A stretch of DNA of 64,000 bases from Opisthocomus hoazin (lineage: Eukaryota; Chordata; Aves; Opisthocomiformes; Opisthocomidae). Both the position numbers and the translations under genes were made by a program. The number at the start of each line of letters is the position of its first letter. Position 1 is the first letter of the stretch. Below, piece after piece: positions 50,801-58,543 of this stretch. The notes under the pieces were generated by a model, which searched no databases, had not been told where the DNA came from, and saw nothing but the letters and a program-made list of their open reading frames with translations. The DNA is taken from assembly GCF_030867145.1 (NCBI RefSeq), contig NC_134431.1, forward strand, positions 10,369,089-10,433,088, in the 5' to 3' direction.

Positions 50801-53664
50801 GGACCAATGTAGCTGTTGATTCACGCTTCACTGATTTACTCTTCTCTCTGATAAGGTCTACGTGGTGCAATTCCCTATGCCCTCAGTCTCCATTTGGGCT
50901 TGGAACCAATAGAGAAGCGCCAGCTCATTGGGACAACAACAATCATCATAGTACTGTTCACAATTTTGCTGCTGGGAGGAGGAACCATGCCCCTCATCAG
51001 ACTGATTGACATTGAGGACTCCAAAGCACGCAAGAAAAACAAGAAGGACATTAATCTTAGCAAGACAGAGAAGATGGTTTGTTTGGGTTTTTCATTCAGA
51101 GGATCACTGGGGGGTTCATTGGTTGATTTGTTGGGGTTTTTTTAATTCTTACATTTTCCAAGACTAGTACATTATTTTTTACTGAAAAGTAAAATGAAAG
51201 CAATAGAAAAAGCCAGGGTGGTAGGAAAAAGCCAGGCAATGTAACTTTAAAATATCCCAAAGACAGAACTTGGTTAGTGTTTACACAAAATTACTGTTTG
51301 GACAAAGGGAGGAGAAATAGTTTCTTAATCTAGTTATAAATTGATCCATACAAATTAAAGTAACCCCTGCAGAAGCATAAAGCAGATGATACAGGACTGA
51401 GTCATATACAGAAGGAAAGTAGCTAGTACAGTGTGAGTCATGAATTAATCATAAAAGGCAGATGGGAATTATTTTGAAAAAGGCAAAGCAAAGGCCATGA
51501 GAAGGTGGTAACAACAGCACCCCTCTGACTGGGTTTTATTTTAAAGCTATTTCTGGCTAAGCTGGAGTACTGAAGAAAACTAACAGCCACTCTGAAACCT
51601 CACGTGCAAAAGGCTGGAGTACATGGAGTATCCCAGCGCATTTGCCTGTTTTTCCCCAAACCATCAAACGATACATGCAGGGTATTGTTCTGCAGGATCT
51701 GAAGAACAGCTCCTCTTGACGTGAGGTTTCAGAAGGCTTGCAGTCTTTAGAGTTATCTTACTCTGTCCATGTAGGGAGGTGTGCATAGGAAGAGCACAGG
51801 AATAGGGTGTGTTTTCAGGGCTTATTTTCAGTGAGACAGCAACATCAGTGTTGCTTGCTGGGTAAAATCCTTGTCCAGCTCACAAGAGAAAACCTACACG
51901 CTAGAAATCCGGTCTCAGCAATAGCAACAATACAAAATATGGAACATTGGAGGTCTTTTACTTTCAGCATGACAAAGGAAGCTAAGTGGCTCTGGGAATC
52001 AACAGCTGGACAGATTCTTACGGCCATAAGCCCTGGTAGACTGGGGTGATAATTTCCATCTTGTTCCAGCATGGGAACTGGTTGTGAGAAGGGAGAACAC
52101 AGAGCAGGGGGCTGAAGCAAGCTGGAGGGATGACTGCCACATTTCTCAGGTTATTCCAATATTTGTGATCTTTCTAGGGAAATACCATAGAATCCGAACA
52201 TTTATCAGAGCTCACAGAGGAGGAATACGAAGCCCAGTACATAAAACGCCAGGACCTCAAAGGATTTATGTGGTTTGATGCCAAGTATTTGAATCCGTTC
52301 TTCACCAGAAGACTCACACAAGAAGTAAGTCTGTCTTCTTTTCTTGAAGAAAAGAAACTGTGGAAGAGTTGGTTGTCACTTCACTGCGTACCACTCCAGG
52401 CTCATAGCGTAGCCATGCAACTTCCACATGAGGAACAGTGAGCCATCTAATGTATTGTGCATATGTAGAGCAGCTGTAATGAAAAGCTGCACTGTATAAT
52501 TGCAGGTTGGTGTAAATGAGCATCTCAGGGCTACCACAATCAAACTTTAAAAAGTGTATGGATTTATTGAACTCACCTTTAAGAGTACCATGAAGAGTAT
52601 GAGGAGTTACCAGTTACTGCTGATGCTAGAAAAAGCTGCTGCCACTCATGCAGAGTTTTTAAAGCGCTGTCACTCAAAGTTGCTGCCATTTACTCTACAT
52701 GGTCCCGTGAATTCTGGAGTTGTGATTTTCTTCTGCAGAGGAGTTTTTATCTTGGAAACATGCACTAGACTTTGTAAGACTTTTTCACTGGGAGACCAAG
52801 TCTTTGCAGCTGTAAATGCAAAATGACACCTGACTGAACATGTAACTTAACACTGAGTGGCTCTGAGAGGTGTAAATACTATGCCATTTTCACTGCACGC
52901 CTCAGAAAGCTGAGACTCCTTGGCTGTACATTTCACTGTTTCTCCAGTTTGCCATAGAATTAAGCATTTTTCTGTGGAGTTGATAATTTTGTGTAAAGTG
53001 TGCACATGCCATCTTCCTAGCCTGCACAAATAGACAGTTTTTCCCCTTGTTTCGTACCTTTCTTTCAAAAAGAGTGCTGTCAGCACTTTCCCACAAAAAC
53101 TAAAAGCACTTTTTGCAAAACCAAAAAGGAATCAAGAAAAAAGAGTAAGATCTGATTTGTGGTTGGTAGCCAAAAGCACAGGCTGCCAACTGGATTGCAA
53201 CCAAAGGCTGGAAAACTAAGTGTGACTCACCAGAGCAGGCCACAAGCTTCCCGCTGGCCCTGGGAACACTTGGAGAGGAGTGACAGTCAAAGCCAGGCCA
53301 TCCAGACAGCGTCAGGGTTGTTGAAACCCATGGAGCAGGACTGTCTAGAAAACACAAGTGAAAATGCCTGTCATCAAAAATACTGTCTGTGGAAATAATT
53401 CCTGGTTGAACACTTGATAAATATTTTCTCATAGGAAACAGAATTGCTTTGCATGCTTGGACACCAGGAGTAGATTATTTCCTAAAGAGTGTGTTAAACT
53501 AGTTTTTCCCTTTTGCAAGTAGTGTTGTAGCTGATTCTGGTTTGCTTTTGCCTTAGGACTTGCATCATGGGCGCATACAGATGAAAACCCTCACAAACAA
53601 ATGGTATGAAGAGGTACGACAAGGACCCTCTGGATCTGAAGATGATGAGCAAGAGCTGCTATAG
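23562..53664 (+). CDS. SLC9A8: SLC9A8 / NHE8 sodium-proton exchanger, complete 16-exon gene (coding span)
   Basis: Joining the 16 exons listed below gives 1725 nt, that is 574 residues plus TAG, with every junction in phase. The protein is an NHE8-type Na+/H+ antiporter of Golgi/endosomal membranes, also apical in epithelia, that exchanges luminal H+ for cations and sets organelle pH. Visible signatures are N-terminal sequons at N6 and N13, the first clear membrane helix at about residues 53-73, and GGGIYFLGQ. The [12 protein letters not shown] motif includes V193-D194-P195, and the ion-binding GESILNDAV includes N222-D223. [11 protein letters not shown] carries R419 of the conserved NHE TM11 motif. 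A cytosolic tail from about residue 465 ends SEDDEQELL. Against the 581-residue human protein as I recall it, only the first ~20 residues differ in length; the rest aligns without gaps. Intron 9 is AT-AC (U12-type). The start at 23562 has A at -3 and G at +4 and matches the second Met of the human MGEKMAE start. Confidence 0.96.
23570..23990 (+). other. SLC9A8: SLC9A8 intron 1
   Basis: A GT-AG intron of 421 bp, mostly CpG-island sequence. No separate feature is seen inside it. Confidence 0.85.
23991..24169 (+). CDS. SLC9A8: SLC9A8 exon 2, residues 3-62
   Basis: The acceptor is CCCGGCAG and the exon starts with the base that completes Glu3. It encodes the luminal N-terminus with sequons N6-A-T and N13-V-T, the conserved KPILPVQTG and [17 protein letters not shown] at the start of the first membrane helix, and ends one base into Ala63 before GTGAAT. 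Confidence 0.94.
27552..27607. repeat. TTGATTCTTG-rich short tandem repeat
   Basis: The unit TTGATTCT recurs about five times with variable spacers of T and G in about 56 bp. It is a degenerate microsatellite or slippage product within SLC9A8 intron 2. Confidence 0.65.
28070..28372 (+). mobile_element. CR1 LINE 3' fragment in SLC9A8 intron 2
   Basis: The sequence reads through the CR1 landmarks GGAGCCAGACTCTTCTGAGG, AATTCTTCACCATGAGACTT, AAGCACTGGAACTGG, CTTGACTGGACAAGGCCCTG and GTTGGACTGGATGACCTCAA, and ends in the tail TTTTCTGATTCTGTGATGA. The orientation is the same as the gene. It is truncated and non-coding. Confidence 0.9.
28848..28928 (+). CDS. SLC9A8: SLC9A8 exon 3, residues 63-89
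   Basis: The acceptor is TTCACAG after a long polypyrimidine tract, and the donor GTGAGT follows one base into Gly90. It encodes [20 protein letters not shown] and VAVVSL, the end of the first helix and the start of the next, close to the human sequence. Confidence 0.95.
28929..33897 (+). other. SLC9A8: SLC9A8 intron 3
   Basis: 4969 bp, GT-AG. AT-rich unique sequence. A patch at 32240-32340 (GGATGCCCAGCTTGTAGCCC...) resembles old DNA-transposon-like sequence, but I cannot assign it. No exon seen. Confidence 0.85.
33898..33956 (+). CDS. SLC9A8: SLC9A8 exon 4, residues 90-109
   Basis: The acceptor is CTCCTAG and the donor GTATAT follows Lys109. It encodes [20 protein letters not shown]. Human has EFKKLANWK, so this exon carries a small conservative difference. 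Confidence 0.94.
33957..37464 (+). other. SLC9A8: SLC9A8 intron 4
   Basis: 3508 bp, GT-AG. It holds a CR1 3' fragment at about 34640-34945. The remainder is AT-rich and featureless by eye. Confidence 0.85.
34640..34945 (+). mobile_element. Old CR1 LINE 3' fragment in SLC9A8 intron 4
   Basis: Diverged CR1 landmarks appear in order: CTTGTCTGGATAAAGCCCTG, GAGCAACTGAAGTTGCTCTG, GGCCCTGCTTTAAGCAGGGG, CAGACACCTCCGGAGGTCCC and a tail GTGATGCTATGAGG. The orientation is the same as the gene. Confidence 0.82.
37465..37548 (+). CDS. SLC9A8: SLC9A8 exon 5, residues 110-137
   Basis: Phase 0 at both ends (TTTTGCAG before, GTTAGT after). It encodes [20 protein letters not shown] followed by ESGYSLHK. The [11 protein letters not shown] core is one of the most conserved NHE segments and forms part of the inhibitor- and ion-interacting TM region. 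Confidence 0.97.
37549..38493 (+). other. SLC9A8: SLC9A8 intron 5
   Basis: 945 bp, GT-AG. Nothing recognisable inside. Confidence 0.88.
38494..38595 (+). CDS. SLC9A8: SLC9A8 exon 6, residues 138-171
   Basis: Phase 0 at both ends (GTTGCAG before, GTAAGA after). It encodes [20 protein letters not shown] then [14 protein letters not shown], a membrane helix with the glycine-rich end typical of NHE8. Confidence 0.97.
38596..39286 (+). other. SLC9A8: SLC9A8 intron 6
   Basis: 691 bp, GT-AG, with a T13 tract near the 3' end. No other feature seen. Confidence 0.88.
39287..39321 (+). CDS. SLC9A8: SLC9A8 exon 7, residues 172-182 (35-nt small exon)
   Basis: A very short exon, TTTCAG before and GTAAGC after, encoding [11 protein letters not shown] and two bases of Ser183. 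It contains the sequon N179-M-T. Skipping it would shift the frame because 35 is not a multiple of three. Confidence 0.95.
39322..40384 (+). other. SLC9A8: SLC9A8 intron 7
   Basis: 1063 bp, GT-AG. Contains a possible CR1 tail at 39560-39600; otherwise nothing seen. Confidence 0.85.
39560..39600 (+). mobile_element. Possible CR1 3'-tail remnant
   Basis: AACCAACCTTTAAAGTTAAA is followed by ATCTGTGATTCTGTGATTAG. The doubled TCTGTGAT motif preceded by CCAACC is the pattern of a CR1 3' terminus. The piece is too short for certainty. Confidence 0.45.
40385..40528 (+). CDS. SLC9A8: SLC9A8 exon 8, residues 183-230 (catalytic core)
   Basis: TCCCAG before and GTAAGT after. It encodes [19 protein letters not shown], then [20 protein letters not shown]. 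It carries both the VDP unwound-helix motif (193-195) and the ND pair (N222, D223) that coordinates the transported cation in electroneutral NHEs, so the predicted exchanger is intact. Confidence 0.98.
40529..41833 (+). other. SLC9A8: SLC9A8 intron 8
   Basis: 1305 bp, GT-AG. Contains the G17 homopolymer at 40946-40962. Confidence 0.88.
40946..40962 (+). repeat. G17 homopolymer in SLC9A8 intron 8
   Basis: Seventeen consecutive G, preceded by CACACTT. Such runs are unstable, can form intermolecular quadruplexes and are common points of length error in assemblies, so the exact number should not be trusted. Confidence 0.9.
41834..41972 (+). CDS. SLC9A8: SLC9A8 exon 9, residues 231-277, ending at an AT-AC splice site
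   Basis: The acceptor is ATATCTAG and the first base completes Asn231. It encodes [20 protein letters not shown] then [20 protein letters not shown] and GLISAL. The end is set by homology: the family continues VLKHIDLRK, which resumes at 43829. The bases after 41972 are ATATCCTTTT, so there is no GT donor here. Confidence 0.96.
41973..43828 (+). other. SLC9A8: SLC9A8 intron 9: U12-type AT-AC intron
   Basis: This 1856-bp intron begins ATATCCTTTT, an exact match to the minor-spliceosome 5' splice-site consensus, and ends GTGTAC. The branch-point-like TTCCATAAC at 43806-43814 differs at one base from TTCCTTAAC and places the branch adenosine about 15 nt from the 3' end, the spacing expected for U12 introns. 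No polypyrimidine tract abuts the AC. The reading frame across the join (ISAL/VLKHID) fits NHE8 exactly. Confidence 0.95.
43829..43934 (+). CDS. SLC9A8: SLC9A8 exon 10, residues 278-312
   Basis: Starts after the AC acceptor of the U12 intron and ends at TCAG/GTGAGT. It encodes [20 protein letters not shown] then [15 protein letters not shown], matching the human protein. Confidence 0.97.
43935..46807 (+). other. SLC9A8: SLC9A8 intron 10
   Basis: 2873 bp, GT-AG, with a CR1 tail at about 46120-46209. Nothing else recognised. Confidence 0.85.
46120..46209 (+). mobile_element. CR1 LINE 3'-end remnant in SLC9A8 intron 10
   Basis: GGTTGGACTCGATGATCTTG, AAGGACTTTTCCAACCTGAG and TTATTCTCACTCCTATGAAG reproduce the last ~70 bp of CR1 (GGTTGGACTAGATGATCT...CCAACC...TTCTATGA). 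It is 5'-truncated and plus strand. Confidence 0.85.
46808..46924 (+). CDS. SLC9A8: SLC9A8 exon 11, residues 313-351
   Basis: TCTACAG before and GTAGGT after. It encodes [20 protein letters not shown] then [19 protein letters not shown], with the conserved HYTHHNLSP loop. Confidence 0.97.
46925..48482 (+). other. SLC9A8: SLC9A8 intron 11
   Basis: 1558 bp, GT-AG. No feature recognised. Confidence 0.88.
48483..48565 (+). CDS. SLC9A8: SLC9A8 exon 12, residues 352-379
   Basis: TTTTTCAG before and GTAGGT after. It encodes [20 protein letters not shown] then MSFVIWCI, a membrane helix pair. Confidence 0.96.
48566..50304 (+). other. SLC9A8: SLC9A8 intron 12
   Basis: 1739 bp, GT-AG. AT-rich unique sequence; no feature recognised. 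Confidence 0.88.
50305..50416 (+). CDS. SLC9A8: SLC9A8 exon 13, residues 380-416
   Basis: TTTTCAG before and GTAAGT after. It encodes [20 protein letters not shown] then [17 protein letters not shown], matching the family throughout. Confidence 0.97.
50417..50855 (+). other. SLC9A8: SLC9A8 intron 13
   Basis: 439 bp, GT-AG. The acceptor is the less common AAG (CTGATAAG). No feature inside. Confidence 0.88.
50856..51076 (+). CDS. SLC9A8: SLC9A8 exon 14, residues 417-490
   Basis: Encodes [20 protein letters not shown] and the last membrane helix ([20 protein letters not shown]), then the start of the charged cytosolic tail ([19 protein letters not shown]). R419 lies in the conserved GLRGAI motif. 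The donor GTTTGT after Met490 is weak compared with the other GT donors in the gene. Confidence 0.97.
51077..52177 (+). other. SLC9A8: SLC9A8 intron 14
   Basis: 1101 bp, GT-AG. No feature recognised. Confidence 0.88.
52178..52324 (+). CDS. SLC9A8: SLC9A8 exon 15, residues 491-539
   Basis: TTTCTAG before and GTAAGT after, phase 0. It encodes [20 protein letters not shown] then [20 protein letters not shown] and FFTRRLTQE, part of the cytosolic regulatory tail. Confidence 0.96.
52325..53556 (+). other. SLC9A8: SLC9A8 intron 15
   Basis: 1232 bp, GT-AG. No feature recognised. Confidence 0.88.
53557..53664 (+). CDS. SLC9A8: SLC9A8 exon 16 coding part, residues 540-574 and stop
   Basis: GCCTTAG before. 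It encodes [20 protein letters not shown] then [15 protein letters not shown] and TAG at 53662-53664. The C-terminal acidic cluster followed by LeuLeu is identical to human as I recall it. Confidence 0.97.
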   Translation, partial: DLHHGRIQMKTLTNKWYEEVRQGPSGSEDDEQELL

Positions 53665-54169
53665 CGGACCGGGGCAGGAGTGCAATGAGTTTACCTTTGG
53701 GGCATTAGAAAGAGGATTTAAGTATCAAGACTCCGACTGCACAAAAGCTGGGAAGCTAAGAATGAGCTTTCTGATTTCAGTCATGTCTTGTGCTACATGT
53801 TTAGGTGTAAAACTGCAGATCTACTGTGCTTGATATTACCAGTCAGTGATGGAAACCCGTAAGCGTCAGACACTGGACTGACTGAAGAACCTTTAGTTTG
53901 GATTTTGCAGCATAGCAAATTTCACGCAGCCTGTTGAAAAGCAGAAACATCTGCCATGAAATGATGACATTGTTTAGTGGGGGGGTCATCTTCCTGTGAC
54001 GAAATCTGCTGTAAGCGTACGCTGAAGTACGGAGCCATTATATGACTCTGCAAAACAGAATGAATTGCACTTTATTTATATATATATATATTCATTCATT
54101 CACAGCATGAAGAGTCTTGACAGTTTATACTGTGAATTTGTGTCAGCACTAGTAAGGGAATCTGACTGG

Positions 54170-54175
54170 AATAAA
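54170..54175 (+). terminator. SLC9A8: Candidate proximal poly(A) signal AATAAA
   Basis: An exact AATAAA about 0.5 kb after the stop. It could give a short-3'UTR isoform. Confidence 0.5.
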
Positions 54176-55122
54176 TCTAGAATTTATGAGATTTGCACAT
54201 TATGAATCTGGACAAGATGCATACCTTGACAAAAAGCAGATGTTGCACATACAAGGAAGCACCTCTGAAAACTGGTGGTTTGGTCATTTAAGAAATCATT
54301 GATTTCTATTTTATGGGAGGTTTGTGGTTTTTTTTTTTTAAACACTGAGATACCTGATCCACAGTACTGATTATAGCATGGCTTGGGGGTGTGGGGGATT
54401 CTATGACACAGTACAGAGCTGCATTTAAAATTCTGGTGTTACTGTGTTTTTTTTCTTTGGCTAAAGCCAGTTGCAGTTGGGTTTCTGTGATTGGCAGTTG
54501 CTCCTTGCTGGCGCTTTGGCTTAAAATCTGAGAATACAGCAGCTTTTGTTTTGCTGAAGTCATGAAGTGTCCCTACCACGCCAGAATTCACTAGTGGAAT
54601 TTTTAAGTTCTAGTGGAAGCAAAAGCAGCGTTTTCCATATCGTTTGGTTGCTGAACTGAATGTGTACGTGAGGAAGAAGAGTCTACAAAAATCTAATCCA
54701 GGTACAGAAAGTTTAATACTGCATGTTGCTGAAGCAGCCTCAGTTGGCAGTGCCAAACAGCTTTCACTAAGCTGTCCTGTTTGTTAATGTGATTTTTCTC
54801 TTCTGCTTGCGCTCTTTCAAAACCAGCAGTATCATTTCACTTTTCCTACATGGCCTAGTCTGTCTGCTCAGAATTGCCTTCCCCTGAGCAGACCTGCGGT
54901 GTTTTTTGCACATTTGCTGTGGTTACACTTGCAGCAGTTTGCTCTCACTGCTGACCCAAATTCCTCATTAGTCATTTGTACCGTAACTACTGAAATACGA
55001 GTTGTAGTTCTACACCTAAATCTGACATGCAAGTGCACGTTTGTTTCTGAAGGTGTGAGACTTATATTTTTGGTCTGGTTTTGCTACTAAAGTTTTTACT
55101 CAACTGCTTACCTGCTGGAAGG

Positions 55123-55128
55123 AATAAA
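55123..55128 (+). terminator. SLC9A8: Candidate distal poly(A) signal AATAAA
   Basis: An exact AATAAA, followed about 30 bp later by CCTGTGTTGTCTG, a plausible GU-rich downstream element. I consider it the better of the two candidates for the main 3' end. Confidence 0.55.
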
Positions 55129-55150
55129 AGTTCAAGAATGTATTTAGAAT

Positions 55151-55810
55151 CCTAAACCTGTGTTGTCTGAGCAGTTTTTCCAAAATCACACATCTTGGTG
55201 CAGGATTCGCTTTCCCCTTTTTTCCCCCCTTTCCTGTGAGTGCAAAGAGCTCCTCTCTGCTAATCCGAGCTGGAACGCACTGGTGGGAGTCTGAATGGGA
55301 CGTGAGCTCAGCTGCTGGTGTTGACCAGAAAGCAGTTGGTGCTTGCTTTAACCTTAGGAGAGGGTCTGCGTGAAAATCAGACTTTTTCTTCCCCCTTCTA
55401 GACAACAGTAGACTTAATTACATTTTAGTTACCCATCGAGCTTCCTAGGTGTCTCAGCTTGGAACATTGAAGCCGAGGAGCTGGCTCAAGGTCTCTGGGA
55501 GCTTGTCTTGTCACTGGATGGAGTACATCGATCCAGATGCTGTTGTGCTGGGCTTAGTGTTATGCCACAATCACACTGAAACGTAAAATAACCTCTGATT
55601 TCTATTGTTATTCCAGTGAAATAGGGCACCTCGAAATAAAGAGGTCTGCACCGGCGGAGCAGCGCTTCGGCAGCGGCTATCGAAGGAAATTGGTCTTTTC
55701 CTGCCCTCTGCTGGCAATTAATTAGTGATGGCGCTGGCATCTAATGAGAGCCCTTCGCTGGGAGGCCGTTCTCACATTACATTGAAGCAATTAACTGCTA
55801 GAGCTAGAAC
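55151..55810. other. Region downstream of SLC9A8
   Basis: No gene is recognised. One further AATAAA occurs at 55635-55640. The sequence leads into the first copy of the duplicated element. Confidence 0.5.
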
Positions 55811-56055
55811 TAATGAAATCACTTTGAAGTAATTAAATTGAAGAAATTTTGGATAGTTTCATTTAAAAGCAACCATTCTAAAACTTAAGAAAATATTACA
55901 TTTGTCAAAACTTGGAATTAAGACAGCTTTGTTCTCTCTCAAAATACACACCAACTGCCTTATTTTCGAACCAATAGAAGTTTACCATTATTTCAGTGAC
56001 ATACTCATATTCATGTATCAATACATTGACTTTTCTGTGACAGTCACTTCACAGA
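55811..56055 (+). repeat. Diverged direct repeat, copy A
   Basis: Collinear with 58284-58543. Shared blocks include TAATGAAATCACT(T/C)TGAAG, AATTA, TTTGTCAAAACTTGGAATTA / TTGTCATAACTTGGAGTTA, AAGAC, TTTGTT, CTCAAA, ACTGCC, TCATATTCAT and GACAGTCAC. Overall similarity looks moderate, with indels. I do not recognise it as a known repeat family. Confidence 0.8.
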
Positions 56056-56194
56056 TTGGATTTCTTCACTTAAAATAATGTGCTTAGAAAAGAAGAATAA
56101 CCTGTCTGCTTATGGACTTGCCTTGCAGTTACTTTTGATCATTTCCTGTTTTAGCAGACCAATATTAAACTAATCCTCTTTCCACAAGTACTAA

Positions 56195-56260
56195 CAGCCC
56201 CATCCTAACTTGATGTCATCTGCAAATTTGTGCAGGAGTAAATGATTTTTTTCTGCTCTC
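56195..56260 (-). mobile_element. Probable CR1 LINE fragment (RT region)
   Basis: TAACTTGATGTCATCTGCAA then ATTTGTGCAGG parallels the CR1 copy at 16226-16257 (AGCTTTGTGTCATCAGCAAA then CTTGCTTAGGG), the reverse complement of the FADDTKL region. The boundaries are uncertain. Confidence 0.55.
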
Positions 56261-58283
56261 AAATGTGGACCCACCAGGAAGCGCGATGCAGATGTTACTG
56301 ATCACAGAGCTCTGAAGTTCTGCCAGGCTGGAAACCCTGTGGCTGTTTCTGTCAACAACTAAAGACCTGTGCAAGGGCAAGGCCAGGGGGACCCAGTGCA
56401 TAGCTCTTGGCAGCTCAGGGCCTCCCAGAAGTTGTTTTTCCCTCTTCCAGCCCGTGATGAGGTGCCTGGTCTGTGGATGGCAAAAGCAGCAATCCCCAGC
56501 GGGGATCAGCAACGGCACCCGGAGCCTCCCGCCGCCAGGCAGGGCTGAGCCCAGCCCTGGTTCCCTGTTTCTGTGCCAGTGGTGTGGCTACGGGCACGGT
56601 GTTGGCCCAGGAGTCACCGACGCTCCCCACCACCTCAGGGGGTGTTTCCTCAGTCTCAGCAGCCCTGGCTGGTTCTGGATGCAACGGAGCTGCTCGCAGA
56701 AACCAAGGCAGAGGTGTTTCCAGCAGCAGCTCTCCTCCCGTCAGCTGGTGCACAGCCGGGCAAGGTCCCTGAGGAATGGCTGTGACACGGCCAGCCTGCG
56801 GCAGGGGCTGTGGGGAGCAGACCCCCCCTTCCCTCCCGCAGGCTGTGCCCGGAGGAGGCAGTCCCTATGCTGGGAGGGGACAACCCACCGGCCACCTCGC
56901 TGGCACCGCCATGCCCGGGAGAGCAGGCCGGACACCCTGCAGAGCCTCTTCCCAGGGCAACAGCAGCTTTTGCCAGGCTTCACTCCGCTGCTCAAGGGGA
57001 CAGCAAACCCACTCTGCCGTGTCACCACTGCCAGCTCACAGGTCTGCTCAGTGCCTCAGTTTCCCCATTAGTCAAAATCCCCATTTGCCAAGCCCCCTCC
57101 GAGCTGCTGGACTCTCAGGGCTACTAAAGCTACGGTCAGACTGGCCAGCTGACAGCAGCCCCTGCGCCAGGCAGGGTGGAAAGCCGGCAACGAGGGGATG
57201 CTCCTGCCTGCCCCGCTGCCCCGCATCAGGACAGCTGCGCCGAGGACAGCCGTGCCACCGAGTCCGGGACAGCACCCAACCACCGGCCCCAGGCAGGGCT
57301 GCTGCATGGCAAATGGCCAGCACGAGCTCCAAGCTCTCACCAGTAAGACACGATGGAGCACGTGATGGGGCTCCAGCACGTCCTTCCCACAGGCAGACCG
57401 CCACCACCCCGTCCCCCCCCCAGTGACATGTCCGTGGCACTGAGGCAGCCGCATGGCAGTCACCGATGAGCGATCACCACCACGGAGTCTGGTTTACACC
57501 CAGGCTGCTCTGCCTCTGCGCCCCATCGCTGCCCGGGTGTGTGAGAGCCGGACCCCGGCCCCAGCCTGCCCGCAACTCACCAGCCAAATGCAAGCAGACA
57601 CCCCCAGCTTTCCCTGCCTTGGTTTCATCATGATGAAGATGTTATTTTTAACTCAGCCACACCAAGAGACACTTACTTATTTTAAACACTAAAGCACCTA
57701 TGGGCTAAAGCTGCCATAAAAGGACCAAAAGCAGTAGTCACTATCTGCCTCTCAGGAGCTGGACCTTTGGAAACCAAGACCAAGGCTCTGAGCTTTGCTT
57801 GTTCAACATCCTTCGCCTTTTCCCAGCGACCGTGCACCTGTAGCTGAGGCCACCCACCCAGCACCAAGGTTTGCCCCCATGGGGTTGCGTTTAAAGGTCA
57901 GCGGCACAGACTGCAGCTGAGGGCTGCCCAGCCTTCGAGAAGAACGGGGCCACTGGAGGTGACACAGCCAGAGCACAGATGCCAGAGAGGAACGCACACC
58001 ATCGGCTTTGTGCGACCGCTGGTCTGGGAGGTACAAAGGGCCTGGATGCCAGGGGCTGCTCCTTACTTGGGATAGCGGTGTGGGCTGAGGGCGGCTCCGA
58101 TCTGAGCTGGTGGGATCCTCACCAGCAATTCCCACTGTAAGTGTGAACAGGAGTTGGGTGAGCTTGTGTGCGACCTGCCAGAGCAGGGAGCTGCTGGGGG
58201 GGCTGGTCCTGCCTCCCAGTCCCGCTGCTGGGGGGGAGCAGGGGGGCCAACAGCAGCACAAGAGCCCAGAGCCACCGCCTGGG
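56261..58283. other. GC-rich intergenic sequence
   Basis: Composition becomes GC-rich from about 56.4 kb. Overlapping open frames of 60-216 codons occur in several frames on both strands, as expected from GC richness alone. No splice-flanked exon or protein family is recognised. Confidence 0.5.
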
Positions 58284-58543
58284 TAATGAAATCACTCTGA
58301 AGCAATTACGCTGGAGGAATGTGTGGGGGTGGGGAGAGCATGTGCATTATTTAAAAAGCAGCTACGCTAAAGCTTCAGAAGGTGCCCACTACACTTGTCA
58401 TAACTTGGAGTTAAGACTTTGTTTTCCCTCAAACTACATGTTAACTGCCATAGTTTGGAACCACTGGAAGAAAATTCTGCTTTCATGGTAACGATTTTCA
58501 TATTCATTTATAGTTTTGCTGGCTTTCCTTGACAGTCACCTTG
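58284..58543 (+). repeat. Diverged direct repeat, copy B
   Basis: Second copy of the element at 55811-56055, same orientation, about 2.47 kb downstream. It carries an extra G-rich insertion (GTGTGGGGGTGGGGAGAGCA at about 58321-58340) relative to copy A. Confidence 0.8.

Larger units (their letters stand above)
53665..55150 (+). other. SLC9A8: SLC9A8 3' UTR (minimum extent)
   Basis: The sequence after the stop is AT-rich and gene-free, with an AT dinucleotide patch at 54076-54091. It reaches polyadenylation signals at 54170-54175 and 55123-55128. The end at about 55150 is set by the second signal and a following TG-rich stretch. Another AATAAA at 55635-55640 could extend the transcript. The true end needs RNA data. 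Confidence 0.6.

Noticed and set aside
56454-57463. Several overlapping 100-216-codon frames on both strands
   Set aside because: All are in GC-rich DNA, mutually overlapping, without family signatures, periodic constraint or convincing splice context.
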